This document shows, one piece after another, positions 12,180 to 23,736 of a DNA stretch of 64,000 bases. The position numbers and the translations under genes are program-made. Each line of letters begins with the position of its first letter. The stretch's first letter is position 1. The notes below the pieces were generated by a model. It saw only the letters and a list, made by a program, of their open reading frames with translations. It searched no databases and was not told the DNA's origin. The DNA comes from Diplolepis rosae (lineage: Eukaryota > Arthropoda > Insecta > Hymenoptera > Diplolepididae), in the NCBI GenBank assembly GCA_030998225.1, contig JAPYXD010000522.1:4650001-4714000 (forward strand). The letters are read 5' to 3'.

Positions 12180-12390
12180 CTAAAGCATTACGGGGGCATG
12201 GCCTGCGTCCGTGTGAATAAAGTAGGAGCTGTAAGTTTGGTTGCGCGCGCAACCGACTTCTCCTCTTCTGAATTAGAAAACACGGAGATGCTCGAGAATC
12301 TTCGGGAAACTTCGACTCTCTCCTTATTTCGTCTATATATAGCATATACGAACTAAAGTAAAAGCAAGCGTTCCCTAACTTTCTGAGTTC
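12180..12390 (+). repeat. Repeat A, LTR- or promoter-like segment (inverted partner at 27420-27615)
   Basis: Shares about 190 bp with the minus strand of 27420-27615. It contains the palindrome GGTTGCGCGCGCAACC and a TATA-like CTATATATAGCATA. Its core-promoter look suggests LTR or 5' promoter DNA, which is inference. Confidence 0.55.
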
Positions 12391-12452
12391 TGCGATTTCT
12401 TCGATTCGATGTCTCGTGCATCTCGTCGTCTGCTCGCCCGGCTACTTCTGTT

Positions 12453-12967
12453 TACAAAATTTGTAAAAAATCTTAAATAATGTTGACGTGACATAAATTT
12501 TATGAATTTCAAGAAATGTTGAATAATTCTTTCGAGTGTGTGATCTGCAAGGACTATTTATTTGATTCTATTTTTTTGAAGAATTCAAATGCAGAATTTG
12601 AGGTTAGGTTCATAAACTGTTGTATTCAAGTAGTTTTATTTTTTAACTTTCTTTGATTCCACTCAATTGATTTTGAATATTGTAAATTCAGAATGTTAAT
12701 TTATTGTATTTTTATGTAAATTTTTAGAATAATAATCATTTCCAATTAATAAATTCTGTCATAATTACCTTTTTTGTAATTCTATTTTCTGAGAATATAA
12801 AAACTGCTTTAAAGAAAAAATGTGGAAACCTAGCTTCAAGTTTGCTTACGTAGGGAAAACTTTGCAGCCAACCCGAAATTTATGAAATAACTAAATAAAT
12901 AATTACTTAGAGGAAATAACTCTTTAATATTCTTTCTTACCTATACCTTAGGTAATAAAGTACATCT
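12453..12967. repeat. Repeat B (inverted partner at 20035-20545)
   Basis: About 500 bp here is the inverted complement of 20035-20545, including AACCTAGCTTCAAGTTTGC. It lies directly beside repeat A with a 60-bp linker, whereas the partners B' and A' are separated by 6.9 kb. Confidence 0.8.
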
Positions 12968-13506
12968 ACAGAAAAAGTAATTTTATTAATAAATTTTATT
13001 TTTGACCCCACTTTTTTTCTTATCGCTTCTTACCAATTTTTAAAAAATTATGCGATTTTAATAAATTATGAATCATTTTTTTAGAGAAAAGATTCCCACA
13101 ACTTCATCGTTTCTGTTTTTTAAAAATAAATTCTTTAATGGCTGAAACCATTAAAAAAACATTTTCCAAAACGAAATTTTTATAATGAAATTGCTGAATT
13201 TGATAATAATTTATTCATTTTCGATAATTGGAAATGGTTCAGTTTTGGGAAATCTTTTGTCTGAAAAAATGATTCCTGATTTATTAAAATCGCATAATTT
13301 TTTAAAAATTGGTAAGAAGCGATAAGAAAAAAAGTTGTGTCAAAAATAAAATTTATTAATAAAATTATTTTTCTGTGTTTTAAATTTTTTTTATGGAAAA
13401 TAATCTTTTCTCTTTCAAAATAGCCCTTCAATAATAATATTGCTATTCTTGAAAGCAAATTAATCTATTTTTGCCTGAGGTCTAATTTTCGTGGATGAAA
13501 ATTACC
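12968..13506. repeat. Foldback MITE, family 1, copy 2 (left arm truncated)
   Basis: Left arm (12974-13105) pairs with about 13240-13380. The right terminus carries TTGCCTGAGGTCTAATTTTC as in copy 1. The outer left arm is missing where repeat B ends. Confidence 0.75.
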
Positions 13507-13510
13507 TTAA

Positions 13511-14228
13511 GGGGACCGTTCTATCATTTTCGCCAAAATCGTAACTCAACTTTGTACATAGATTTTAAAAAAAGTGCAAATGTTAGATACATCAAACTTT
13601 CCACACATATAGTCCTTTATTATTAGAGTACAAAAAAAGTTTATTGTTTGTAAAAATCTTGACTCGAGTGCATTATTTATGCGACAGAAGTTGACTCTGC
13701 GCCACACGCAGTGGTAAACGGTGTGCAAGGTACAGCCGATTTGAAGGTTCTTATGACAAAAAAGTGTATATAAAAAATGTAGATAATTATATTATCTTGT
13801 AAACGACGTGCTTGTAAAAAAAAAAATTTTGTTTTTTTTAAATTTGACACTTGTATACGAAAATTTTCGTTTTTTTTCTCTTTTTTATTGAACAAACATA
13901 TTAAAAAAATTTTTTTTTGCAAAAACGGAAAGTCATTTACAAGATAATATAATTATCTACATTTTTTATCTACACTTTCTTGTTATAGGAACCTTCAAAT
14001 CGGCTGTACCTTGCACACCGTCTACCACTGCGCGCGGCGGAGAGTCAACTTCAGTCGCATAAATAATGCACTCCAGTCAAGATTTTTACAAACAATAAAA
14101 TTTTTTTGTACTCTAATAATGAAGAACTATATTTGTGGAAAGTTTGATGTATCTAACATTTGCAGTTTTTTTTAAATCTATGTACAAATTTCAGTTACGA
14201 TTTTGGCGAAAATGATAGAACGGTCCCC
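13511..14228. repeat. Foldback element with TTAA target duplication
   Basis: GGGGACCGTTCTATCATTTT at 13511 is mirrored by its complement ending at 14228. TTAA flanks both ends (13507-13510, 14229-14232). Arms are about 320 bp, with an AT-rich loop near 13810-13920. TTAA duplication is the piggyBac hallmark, so it was probably mobilised in trans by a piggyBac-type transposase. Confidence 0.88.
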
Positions 14229-14232
14229 TTAA

Positions 14233-14773
14233 TGAAACAAAATTTTTTTGATTCAAACAAAATATCTTTGGACCAAATAAATATTTGTTCGAATCAAATA
14301 AATTTCTGCATTCAATCAAACCTTTTATATCTTTGACCATATATCATTGAATTAATTTCTTACCAAAGGTGATCCTGATTTAAGTAAGAATTCCCAATAA
14401 AATTGTTAGAAAAGGAAATTCTAACAATATTCTTGTCACGAATCCATGACTAATATATCATATATAATATCAATATAATACTATTGTATTATTATATTAT
14501 CCAACACTCATTATTATCTTCATTTTTATTACATACTATTATTATTATAGCTAATCACATATAATAATCGATAATGTTACTATCAGCTGTAATATCGGTT
14601 TATAACAATGAAAAATCCATACGATTAATAAACTATTAATTACAACAAATATTATATTTCATTGTTGTTTACCATTATTATAGATATTATTGTTGTCAAG
14701 AACAATTGATAAACTACAACAAATATTATATAACAATAATGTTATTTTAACCGTATAATAATAATAATGATTA

Positions 14774-14807
<34 letters not shown>

Positions 14808-14836
14808 TCTTATTATTAATTATTATCATTATTATT
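14233..14836. repeat. AT-rich low-complexity DNA ending in an ATT microsatellite
   Basis: Low-complexity sequence with ATTATT runs, densest at 14759-14835. The ATT run resumes after the non-LTR element at 16927-16985, so the element interrupts the microsatellite. Confidence 0.7.
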
Positions 14837-15187
14837 CCTGGTCCTGCATTGGTTTCTTCGGAAATCGATCAGGGGGCCCTAGAACAGGCCACCGGGCGCG
14901 TCCTCAGGTTGCGGATAGAGGGGCCCTGTACCGAGGGTTACTGCTGAATACGGATACAAAACTAAATAAGCAGTCGCGGACAATGTTCCAGGGATGGCCC
15001 CGAAGGAATAACCCCCAAGCCAAGGTGTTAACTACCGTGCCGAGGGCTGCATGGCACCAGGGAGTGGTGTCTCACACGGTGTCTCTAGGAAACCAGGCCA
15101 CCTCCTAGAGTATTGAGGCCTTACCCCTGCATGCGGAGCTCTGCAGGAGCGGACCGAATACTTCCTTAGCTACTCGTGGGATTAATT

Positions 15188-16254
15188 ATGGAGAATTTAA
15201 ATTTAAACAAAACGATGTGTGAGGAGATGTTTGGAGGGGAGTTAGATGTGACGGAGGAAACGCCGGATCCGTTCGAGACTGATAAGTCCCAGGTACGGCA
15301 GTACCGAAACTGGCTACACCAGCGGAAAGATCAGCAGCTGGAGATCCCCACGAAGGTGGAATCGGCCCTGGAGAAGATGGAGAACTTCTCCAGGTCGAAG
15401 AAAAGCATGCACCTCCCTATCAGGGACGGCATACAGGAGATGAAGAAGGGGCTCGGGGCGCTGCGGTACGACATCGACGATACCGTATGCTACCTCGACT
15501 CCTTCGAATACCTTATGAGAGGCCTGTTGGTCAAAGAAATAAAGGAGGTGAAGCCACCCAAAAACAAGGGAGCTGTGGATGAGGGTAGCCAAACCCTCCC
15601 ACAGCCGGCTGCGAGGTCCACGCCGGACACGCGCAAGAGGCATAGAGAGCCGACAGCGAGTCCGGAGGTTTCAGTGGTAAAGAAACCGGCGGAGAAGAGG
15701 CCTAAAGCCTCCAAAAAAGAAGAAGAGTGGGTCGAGGTCCCCAAGAAGAAGGGCCTCCGCAAAAGAAAAGTGAAGAAGCCTTTTAAAACGCCGGAGAAAC
15801 CACGCCGTGCGCGCACAGAGGCGGTGCTCATCAAACCGGCAGAGGGGATGAGCTACGCCTCAATCCTGCGCGAACTGAAGAAGAGCGTTAACCCTGAGGA
15901 ACTGGGCGCCACAATCCAGGGAATCAGGGAGACGCGCTCCAAAGATCTACTGGTGGAACTGAAATGTTCCGCAAAAAGCAGAGGGTGGCCAGACTCTGCC
16001 TTCAAAGAAGCAGTTGGAGCCAGGGGGACGGTACGCATCTCATCCCCAGGATCGAGGTTGAAATCGCCGACCTGGAACCAACCATTGGAGCCGGAGACGT
16101 CGAGGAGGCTGTCAGAGGCTTCTTCGAGCAAGAGTCGGAGATGGAATTTAGGGTCTGCCTAACCAAAACACCCTATAGGGGAAACAGGAAGGCGTTTGTG
16201 CTTTTAGAGGAGGCAAGAAAAAAGCTGAGCTGGACGAGGGAGAGCAAGAAGTAG
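15188..16254 (+). pseudogene. Gag-like ORF1 of the R1-like element (frameshifted)
   Basis: ATG at 15188; a GTG at 15176 is not used. The frame is open to 16162 (324 residues) but the authentic reading shifts near 16030, where the second frame gives PRIEVEIADLEPTIGAGDVE up to 16254. The N-terminal half is acidic/basic with helix-rich segments. Residues about 120-210 are very Lys/Arg-rich, as expected for RNA-binding gag. The IEVEIADLEP region matches the conserved middle of R1/TRAS-type gag, known to bind the RNA template. Zinc knuckles lie separately at 16415-16560. Confidence 0.7.
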
Positions 16255-16414
16255 AGGACAAGAAGCGAGGAGAAGAGGCAGACGGTGCCTTAAGATGGCC
16301 CACACCCTGAAGTAATGCCTAACGGAGGGTAGGGCTGCGTGAGCAGAAGAATCCCACACACCAGGGGAACACAAAACCTCCTTGATGGTGCAGGGTTCGC
16401 AGGAAGAAGGAGAA

Positions 16415-16655
16415 TAACCGGTGCTATCGCTGCCTTGGCGTTGGCCACATAGCAGTGGACGGTCGTGGACCGGACCGAAGTAGGTGCTGCTGGAGATGCG
16501 GCGAGGAGGGACATACCGCGGGGTCCTGTACAAGGCAACCGCGGTGCTACCTCTGTACCGCAATGGAAGAAAAGCCCCGGAATGATCATATACCGGGGAA
16601 TATGCTCTGTGCAGCCATTCGGGAGGCAGCCCCCAACAGGAAGCCTTAGGAGGGC
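16415..16655 (+). pseudogene. ORF1 zinc-knuckle fragment
   Basis: CCHC-type knuckles: CYRCLGVGHIA, then CCWRCGEEGHTAGSC, then CYLCTAMEE. This order is typical of R1-clade ORF1. The fragment lies after a copy of the element's 3' end, so it is out of normal order. It is followed by another 3' end. Confidence 0.75.
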
Positions 16656-16948
16656 CGCCATGGAGAAGTGATCTGGAGGCGCAAGTCCAGGAAAATAGAC
16701 GAAGAAGCACGGAGGAGAGGTTAAACATCGCCTCAAGATGGCCCCCACCCTGAAGTAATTCCTAACGGCGGTTCCGGGGTGGGATTCCACGGCCTAGAGA
16801 CAGGGAGGGAGTTTTAGTGGGTAGGGCTACGCGAGCAGCAGAGTCCCACGCAACAGGGGGGGCACCGAGTTCCCTTGACGGTGCATAAAGCATTTCTCCC
16901 TTCCTCAAAAAGAAAAAAAAAAAAATATTATTATTATTACTACTATTA

Positions 16949-16985
<37 letters not shown>

Positions 16986-16986
<1 letters not shown>

Positions 16987-17189
16987 GTTGTTGTTTTAAT
17001 GTGCAATTTGTTGTCGTAAACTATATTCGTTTATAACTATCATATATTTGTATAAACAATGAAGATTGTTAAAATGTAATGACATAATAATTGTTAATTG
17101 AAATTGTTAATTAATTAATTGTAACCTATTGTACGATAATTGTATTGTCACTTTTTCTTTATTGCTTATATATACAAATAATGAAATTA
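16986..17189. other. AT-rich spacer
   Basis: I see no gene or clear repeat. Confidence 0.4.
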
Positions 17190-17900
17190 ACCCTTGCGAC
17201 TAAGTCTAACTGATGCAGTTGACACATCTACGCTACACCGTAAGAAAGTGCATGTAGCACTTACACTAAGAAGAAGACGATACACCTACTATGATCACAC
17301 AGATTGGAAATCGGTGTGACTTCCAACGCACACTAATAAAGCCAGCCCAGCCTGTCAACCCAACACACTGAAACCTAAGATTCTTATGGAAGCGCCAACC
17401 CCTGTTGAAATGCTCGGATATAAAATCTAATGCATTGGCCTACTGAGTTGCAATGCCTTAAAATACCATATGCCTATATAAACAGATGCATGGAAACTCT
17501 AAACACAGTAATCCGAGAGCTGCAGTACAAGTGTAATTCGAGACCTTAAATCGTCGCGTCGTCTAAAAATAGATCAACGAGTTCGTACAAGGTCGCATAG
17601 TGAGAAACGGAGAATCAGTCAATTCGTCGCGCCGTTGTGTCTCAGAAAATCAAATTTCTAAATCCCTATAATCGAAGCGCTGTCTGGTGAAGAGGCGAAC
17701 CACAGCGGACTAAAGGATTACATTGTGCAAGTGCCAGTGCTGGACCGGACAACCCTTGAAGATATATATATATATATGTTATAACGGGTGACCTCCGCTG
17801 AAACGTCAGAAATAAAAAGCATTTAACAAAGCGGACCCGAGGACTCGGGATTACCCTCGGTGTCACCTGCGTTACTTAGGCGGCTTCTAATATGAGCGCC
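17190..17900 (+). repeat. LTR-like or promoter-like sequence
   Basis: Contains a TATA-like TGCCTATATAAACAGATG (17470 region), a dinucleotide TA run near 17763, TGTTATAACGGGTGACC at about 17778 and an AATAAA near 17811. This order of promoter and polyadenylation signals resembles a solo LTR, but both ends are uncertain. Confidence 0.35.
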
Positions 17901-18130
17901 TGGCGTCTCTCGACGCCATATTTATAAAAGCAATGACCCTGAAAATAAGAGAACTTAGCATGCAACAAAAGCGAAGCCAAGCAAGGGTTCCGGCTAGGGT
18001 GGATGTGAATTCGGGAGTCCGGATCAGGTAGAGGTTGGAAGGTTAAGGAAAGGAACCTTAACCTAAAAACAGAAGCTCTTGTGCAAAAAAAAAAAAAAAA
18101 ATTAAAATAAATCAAGCAGCGTATAACATT
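17901..18130 (+). repeat. A-tailed fragment, SINE- or LINE-3'-end-like
   Basis: A moderately GC-rich segment ends in a 17-A run (about 18085-18101). An A-tail after non-coding sequence fits a retroposed 3' end; the family is not recognised. Confidence 0.35.
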
Positions 18131-18299
18131 AATTTGTGCTACAATTTATTTATTCATTGGGCAAAGGCCCTGGCTCGATATAAATTCAAACAGCGAAAGT
18201 AAGTTCGATACAAAAGGAAAAAGAATTGCAGAGCTCTGAGAGCCTGAGAGCCACGGTTTACCAGAATAAAAGTTTCAATTTAGCCCGGAATGAAGTCTC

Positions 18300-19095
18300 A
18301 AAAACTCACCGGTGATCTGGCCGCGATCTCGCGCCTTACTTCGTCCAAATCGAAGTCCTTCACGTCCATTACGGGGAAAGATAAGACTTAATAAATTGTT
18401 TTGCCGTTTTGGCTGGTTCTCACCCGGATCGCAACGACAGAATAAAGCTGCGCGCCAGAGGTGTCGCGCAGTTTTATTACATCAGCTGGAAAGGCCAGCG
18501 CACGCGCATGAAGCTCAGGTTTGCGCGGGCGACTCGTCTTGTGAGGACGACGGCGCCAGGCAACCAATGAGCTGAAGCGTCTATCGGTCAGCTTGCCCCA
18601 TTGGCTTAAAACGTAGAGGGGTGCGTTTAAACTACGTAGAGTTAGCACTGCACAAAAAAGCAGTTACAAGTAGACAAGGCTTACACATAATTTATAATAT
18701 AATTTCTAATTGTTCCATCTCGCCATGCCCATCCTTATTTTATTTATAATTATGATGGTGCGACGTTGTTGGAAACTATGGGCTGCAGCACGTGGTCGTT
18801 TCAGATGCCATGCCTGCTGGGTGATGCCCTCTGTGGCTTGCCTGTGAACCCCTCTGCGTGCGATGGTAACACAGCGATCTCTTTGGCGGCGCCTTTCAAA
18901 CTGGTGTTTTTCAATGAAACAAAACAAAAAAAGAAAACGGCCAGAAAAACAGTAAAAAAATAAAAGAATTTTATAAGCAGCTCTCAGACTATCCCTGACA
19001 GTTTTGAGTTTTAATTAAAAGGTGGCTTGGGCTCGATCCTGTCGTTGCCGGTCGAGGTAAAAAAGTTAACGTAATTTACCACGTTACAACATATA
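18300..19095 (-). repeat. LTR-like segment
   Basis: On the minus strand the segment begins TGTTGTAACGTGGTAAATTA at 19095. Related termini lie at 27878 (TTACCACGTCACAA) and 40808 (CTACGACGTCACAACA). TG-starting, palindrome-rich ends suggest LTR boundaries. Open frames inside are short and unconvincing. Confidence 0.35.
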
Positions 19096-20034
19096 TAACT
19101 ACACCTCATCCAGAGACTCACTTAATAAGGTTAGACAACTATTTTCAAAAGAAAAGAGAAAACTGCAATCAGCGTAACTAAGTAGCTTGGGTTGTTTTTA
19201 TTAAAAATATATATATTTTAATTTATAAATAAATATTTACTTAAATAATAACTTTCTTTAATTCATTTAGCTTATCCTCAACCCGGTTAGTTGTTTATTA
19301 TTTACAACAAATAGAGGAACGTAGATAGGGCAATTAACTCTAGACTTTAGATAGGTATGGTATTTTTTAAATTATAAATTGGACGTCACATCCTCAAAAG
19401 ACGGCACAAAAAATAATTGTTTCATTTGAAATATTTCATTAATTGAAATTTGAAATGATTTCCATGAATAAATTTTCTAGTTTTCTAAAGTCCGAGGACT
19501 ATTTCAATTTTTTTCGATATATAACTAAAATTACTTTAAATTATATAGATTTAGTTTAAAAACGCTTAAAAATCGAGGACATTTTACAATAGGAATTGTT
19601 TGCAATTAAAAGTTTTGTAAAGAGGAACCATTATAATTATTTGTAAATCTTTTTACTTAAATATTCCCAACTTATTTAATTTAAAATTGGAAATATTACT
19701 AATTAAGAAATTTTCATTACCTCATTATTTTTTAATCTGTCCACTTATGATTCTCTTGTAAGCTTTTAATTAATCACTTTTGAAAAGCACTTATAGCCTT
19801 AAAAAAGCCTTTGAAAATTAAAAAAATGTTGAGTTCAAACGATTTTAAAACTTTGTCATTTTTAGACCATTGTATCATTAATTTACTGATTTATATTGTT
19901 TTTTTGTGAAATTTTAATATCTGTAATTTAATTTTCATTTGCAAGACTGTAAGAGTATTGGATTTAAATTCTAAACTCAAAATTCCAATTTCTCATTTTG
20001 ACCAAAAATATTGACAGTAGCAATTTTTCCCTTC
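19096..20034. other. AT-rich intergenic DNA
   Basis: I see no gene, tandem repeat or terminal repeat. Confidence 0.5.
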
Positions 20035-20545
20035 ATAGATGTACTTTATTACCTAAGGTATAGGTAAGAAAGAATATTAAAGAGTTATTTCCTCTAAGTA
20101 ATTATTTATTTAGTTATTTCATAAATTTCGGGTTGGCTGCAAAGTTTTCCCTACGTAAGCAAACTTGAAGCTAGGTTTCCACATTTTTTCTCTAAAGCAG
20201 TTTTTATATTCTCAGAAAATAGAATTACAAAAAAGGTAATTATGACAGAATTTATTAATTGGAAATGATTATTATTCTAAAAATTTACATAAAAATACAA
20301 TTAATTAACATTCTGAATTTACAATATTCAAAATCAATTGAGTGGAATCAAAGAAAGTTAAAAAATAAAACTACTTGAATACAACAGTTTATGAACCTAA
20401 CCTCAAATTCTGCATTTGAATTCTTCAAAAAAATAGAATCAAATAAATAGTCCTTGCAGATCACACACTCGAAAGAATTATTCAACATTTCCTGAAATTC
20501 ATAAAATTTATATCGCGTCATCAACATTATTTAAGATTTTTTACA
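20035..20545. repeat. Repeat B' (inverted copy of 12453-12967)
   Basis: Inverted match over about 500 bp with B. Similarity stops at 20545-20548, exactly where the CACTA/CMC-like element begins. Confidence 0.8.
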
Positions 20546-21460
20546 AAATTTGTGTACCGGTTGCACCACCTACAGTACGCCGGCTGCACTTCAAATTCGG
20601 AGCAACGGTTGTTCATATTTCGGGCGTGCAGATGCGCGAAAGTAAGGGGCAAATGATATCCCTTATGTTTGGTACAGCTCGTGCGCCGAAACTGAGTCAT
20701 TATTCGCACTATGTAAAGGTGGAATTTACTATAAGTCCAGAAAATGTACAGTTTTTAATTATTAACCAATTTGAACTTCTTTTACAATTAGAATGTATTA
20801 AATTAACAAAAAACCTACTAAGTGTTATTTTTATTTTCTTTACTTTAGCCTTGGTCTTAGAAAAATAATTTCCCGACATTTAGATGAACTTTGAATCAAT
20901 TTTATTTGCATGACGAGTAAATAAAAGAGACGTAAAACTAGTTTGTTATATATAAATTAATTAAATTAACAAATATATATATTTAATTTTCAAAGAGTAT
21001 AAAAGCATATATTTTTGTTCCAAGATGCGAGCAATAATAACTCATTAATTTCAAAAATGTTTAACCTCTCATGGTCGAAAAAAATTATTTACCTTATTTT
21101 TGGATTTATTTATTTAAAACTGTAATGTCCCGTTTTTTTGTTATATAAAAATATGAGTCGTCATGAATATTTTTTTTTAGAAAGAAAATACTTTGAGGAG
21201 TTACTTAATTAAGGAGTTACTTTTATTACTTATATTACTTTTGTGCAAATCATCCAATTCGGTTTACTATTTTTTTTAATTTTAATACAAGAGCTTGCTT
21301 TTGAATTACATAAAAAGGTATATGCATGCAATGGGCTGCAATAAAACAAAGCATATTATACTTTTTTAAGAAATGATATCTTTATTTATGTCACTAAGAT
21401 TTTTGCTAATATATTACATTTATGTCACTGCTACATTCTACATCTAAATTTAATTCTAAA

Positions 21461-23628
21461 TTATATGCCATAACGCGTAGCAAAAAAATGAGTATTATTT
21501 TTTTTGACTGATAAAACTGGATAAATTATAGGCAAGTCTTTCTGCCTCACTAAATTGTTCTTATTATTGCATTTAACAATGTAGGCGTGATAGTGGTAAT
21601 CGAAGGTAATTTCTCGGTAAACGTTTACGTAGAAATAAATTTCATTTTCTAAACAAATTATGTCTGCTATTTCTCCAAATTCTATTTCGCTATCTTTCAT
21701 ATCTGTGACTATGTATGTACCAATTTGATATGGAATGCCGTAAATATCACACTGATTGAAATATTTACACAATTTGTTTTGTTTCTCATTACTGAAATAC
21801 GATCTTAGTTTATTACTATTGTCAACAGCACCAAACTTAATAGTTTTCTCAAATTCTAAAGAATGCATCATTTCGCACATTATTAACGTCTGTTTGGTGG
21901 CAATAGTTTTCAACAAATTTTTCGTACAACTAGTCGACTGTGCAGTACATTTTAATGGACGATGATTAGATTCGAAGTGCATACCCCAGAAATTAAAGAT
22001 CGGGCCATTGTTAATTAAAATTCGTGGGTAATGCACAAGCAAGTGAAATTTGGGTTTAAGTTTTCCGTAAAGTTTTTGATATAATTCATTCTGATCTTGT
22101 ATTAGTTTCTTCAATATTTTTGCATCTGCAAGAATTACGCGTGGGGATAGTAAAATATCTATAATTTGTCGCAAATAGCTATATAATTTCCAATGTGTAT
22201 CATCCTTGGGTATCAAGTCTCCTACAATTAATCCAAAGTATCTTACAAAAGTTAACATCTCTGACGCGGACATCTTTAATGTTAAGTTGTTTAATATTCG
22301 GCTCATAGTAATTTGTGGCGGTTTGTTCGATGTTGGGCCAAAATCAAAATTCTTAATTCTCATATTTAGAGTCTCCAAAATAAAATATTGCTTAACGAAA
22401 ACAAACGTGTGTATAAGAGAACTCATAATATACATACATGTTCCCTCAAGGACATCGTGCATAAAATCTACTGTTACATTTTATGTTAAATTAAAGCCAT
22501 TGACTTTGTTAAACACACATTGCTCTTTAATCCCACTTTTAAAAATGTCTGCCTCCTGTACATCTTCTTCGTAATTGTACGGTGTTCTTAATTTTGAATC
22601 GTCTTCTACGCACATTTTCGGAGGATTCTTTTGAAGTTGACTTACAAATTCTACAAAAATAGTTTGCTCTAAACGATTCAACGAAACCAAGTATTCCATT
22701 TAAACCTAAATTGTCCCCAAAAACTAACAATAATTGAAATTTAACACGTTTTTTGACACCGTCTACATTTATTAGAATTCCTTCAGCGTTTAAAAAATTC
22801 AAATCTTGGATTAGTTTTTGAAAAAACCCTTCATTACCACTTGTTTTTTTATCCTCTGAACGTGCAAGAGTACAAAAAAGAATACTTTTTAATCGCGAAG
22901 CTATGTGTGGTGGGAGACAAACAATTGTTGCGTAGACAGCTGCAAATTTATTAGTTCCAGCGTGACTACCTAACGGGCTTCCCACCTCTAGATCGTCGAA
23001 AAAGATGTACAATGGAAAAATAATATCGTTTATAAACTGTTGAGAGTAATTCTTTTTCCATAAATCAGCTTGAATAATATTATAATGTGCGATTCTTCAC
23101 TTAATTTTTTCATGTACTCCATTATTTGACGGAACAATCCAGGGATTTCCAGAAAAAGCTTTAGGCTTTCACGCAACGGAATGCAAACACCGTACAGATT
23201 TACTGGTATGAGTCGTGATTCATTATTAATAATTTTTTCTGTAAAACTTGTTCCCACTACGAAATCTTCAAAATTAATAAGACCTTTTTTCTCAACAGTT
23301 GGAATCGTTTAGCTTCAGTTTCTACACTTTCAAATATTGAACCATATTTATTGAAACATTTTTCTACTTCCTTCAATAAAAAATCTGTTACTTTTTCATT
23401 TTGCAATATAGTTAAGATATCCTTTTTCAACGATGGTATATACACTTTGCGCAAAAAACCATGTATAAAATCAATTACAATGTCGACTATTTTTCTAGGT
23501 AAGTTTGGATCAGCATACAGTGACAGAATGAATGTTAAAATATTAGTTATTATTAAAACGTAATCCATCTTAAAATAATATATTACGTTATTATGCTCTA
23601 CTTTATATATTATAATAGTATTCAACAC
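21461..23628 (-). pseudogene. CACTA/CMC-like transposase (TnpD-type), broken
   Basis: Reading from 23628 down: an N-terminal part with YADPNLPRKIVDIVIDFIHG, then PLRESLKLFLEIPGLF, then DDLEVGSPLGSHAG, then FGDNLGLNGILGF and CRICK, then MHDVLEG (22462) and HFESNHRPLK, then a C-terminal domain to 21461. These blocks in this order characterise the transposase family with the MHDxLEG motif. The conserved Asp in DDLE or GDN, the Asp of MHD and the Glu of HFES are plausible DDE residues (inference). Lesions: frameshift in an A-run near 23288, a second near 23085, a third near 22620, and TAA at 22478-22480 just before MHDVLEG. With these four lesions the copy is inactive. Confidence 0.78.
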
Positions 23629-23736
23629 AGTTTAAATTACTTAGACAATAAAGACAGTTTACTTGATCCTAAAAAAAGAATACAGTACGAAACGAACGAT
23701 CATCTACAATTTTTTACATTGTCAATGCAAACATAA

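Larger units (their letters stand above)
14837..16925 (+). mobile_element. R1-like non-LTR retrotransposon, rearranged ORF1-only copy
   Basis: The 5' leader (14837-15187) contains CAGGGGGCCCTAGAACAGGCC; the same leader recurs alone at 61648. Then come ORF1, two zinc knuckles, a 3' end and a poly-A tail (about 16909-16925). The segment with AAGATGGCC and CACCCTGAAGTAAT occurs twice, at about 16280-16395 and 16730-16890, separated by the zinc-knuckle piece. No endonuclease or reverse transcriptase is present. Flanking ATT repeats on both sides suggest insertion into the microsatellite. Confidence 0.75.

Noticed and set aside
14767..15108. Plus-strand frame starting with poly-Ile
   Set aside because: Begins in the ATT microsatellite and runs into the element's 5' leader.
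16204..16790. Minus-strand frames of 166-174 codons
   Set aside because: Shadows of GC-rich ORF1 and 3' end of the R1-like element.
18312..18963. Short frames on both strands
   Set aside because: No domain, and they overlap an LTR-like tract.
20626..20868. 80-codon plus-strand ORF near the left end of the CACTA/CMC-like element
   Set aside because: Opposite to the element's genes, low complexity towards its end, no motif.
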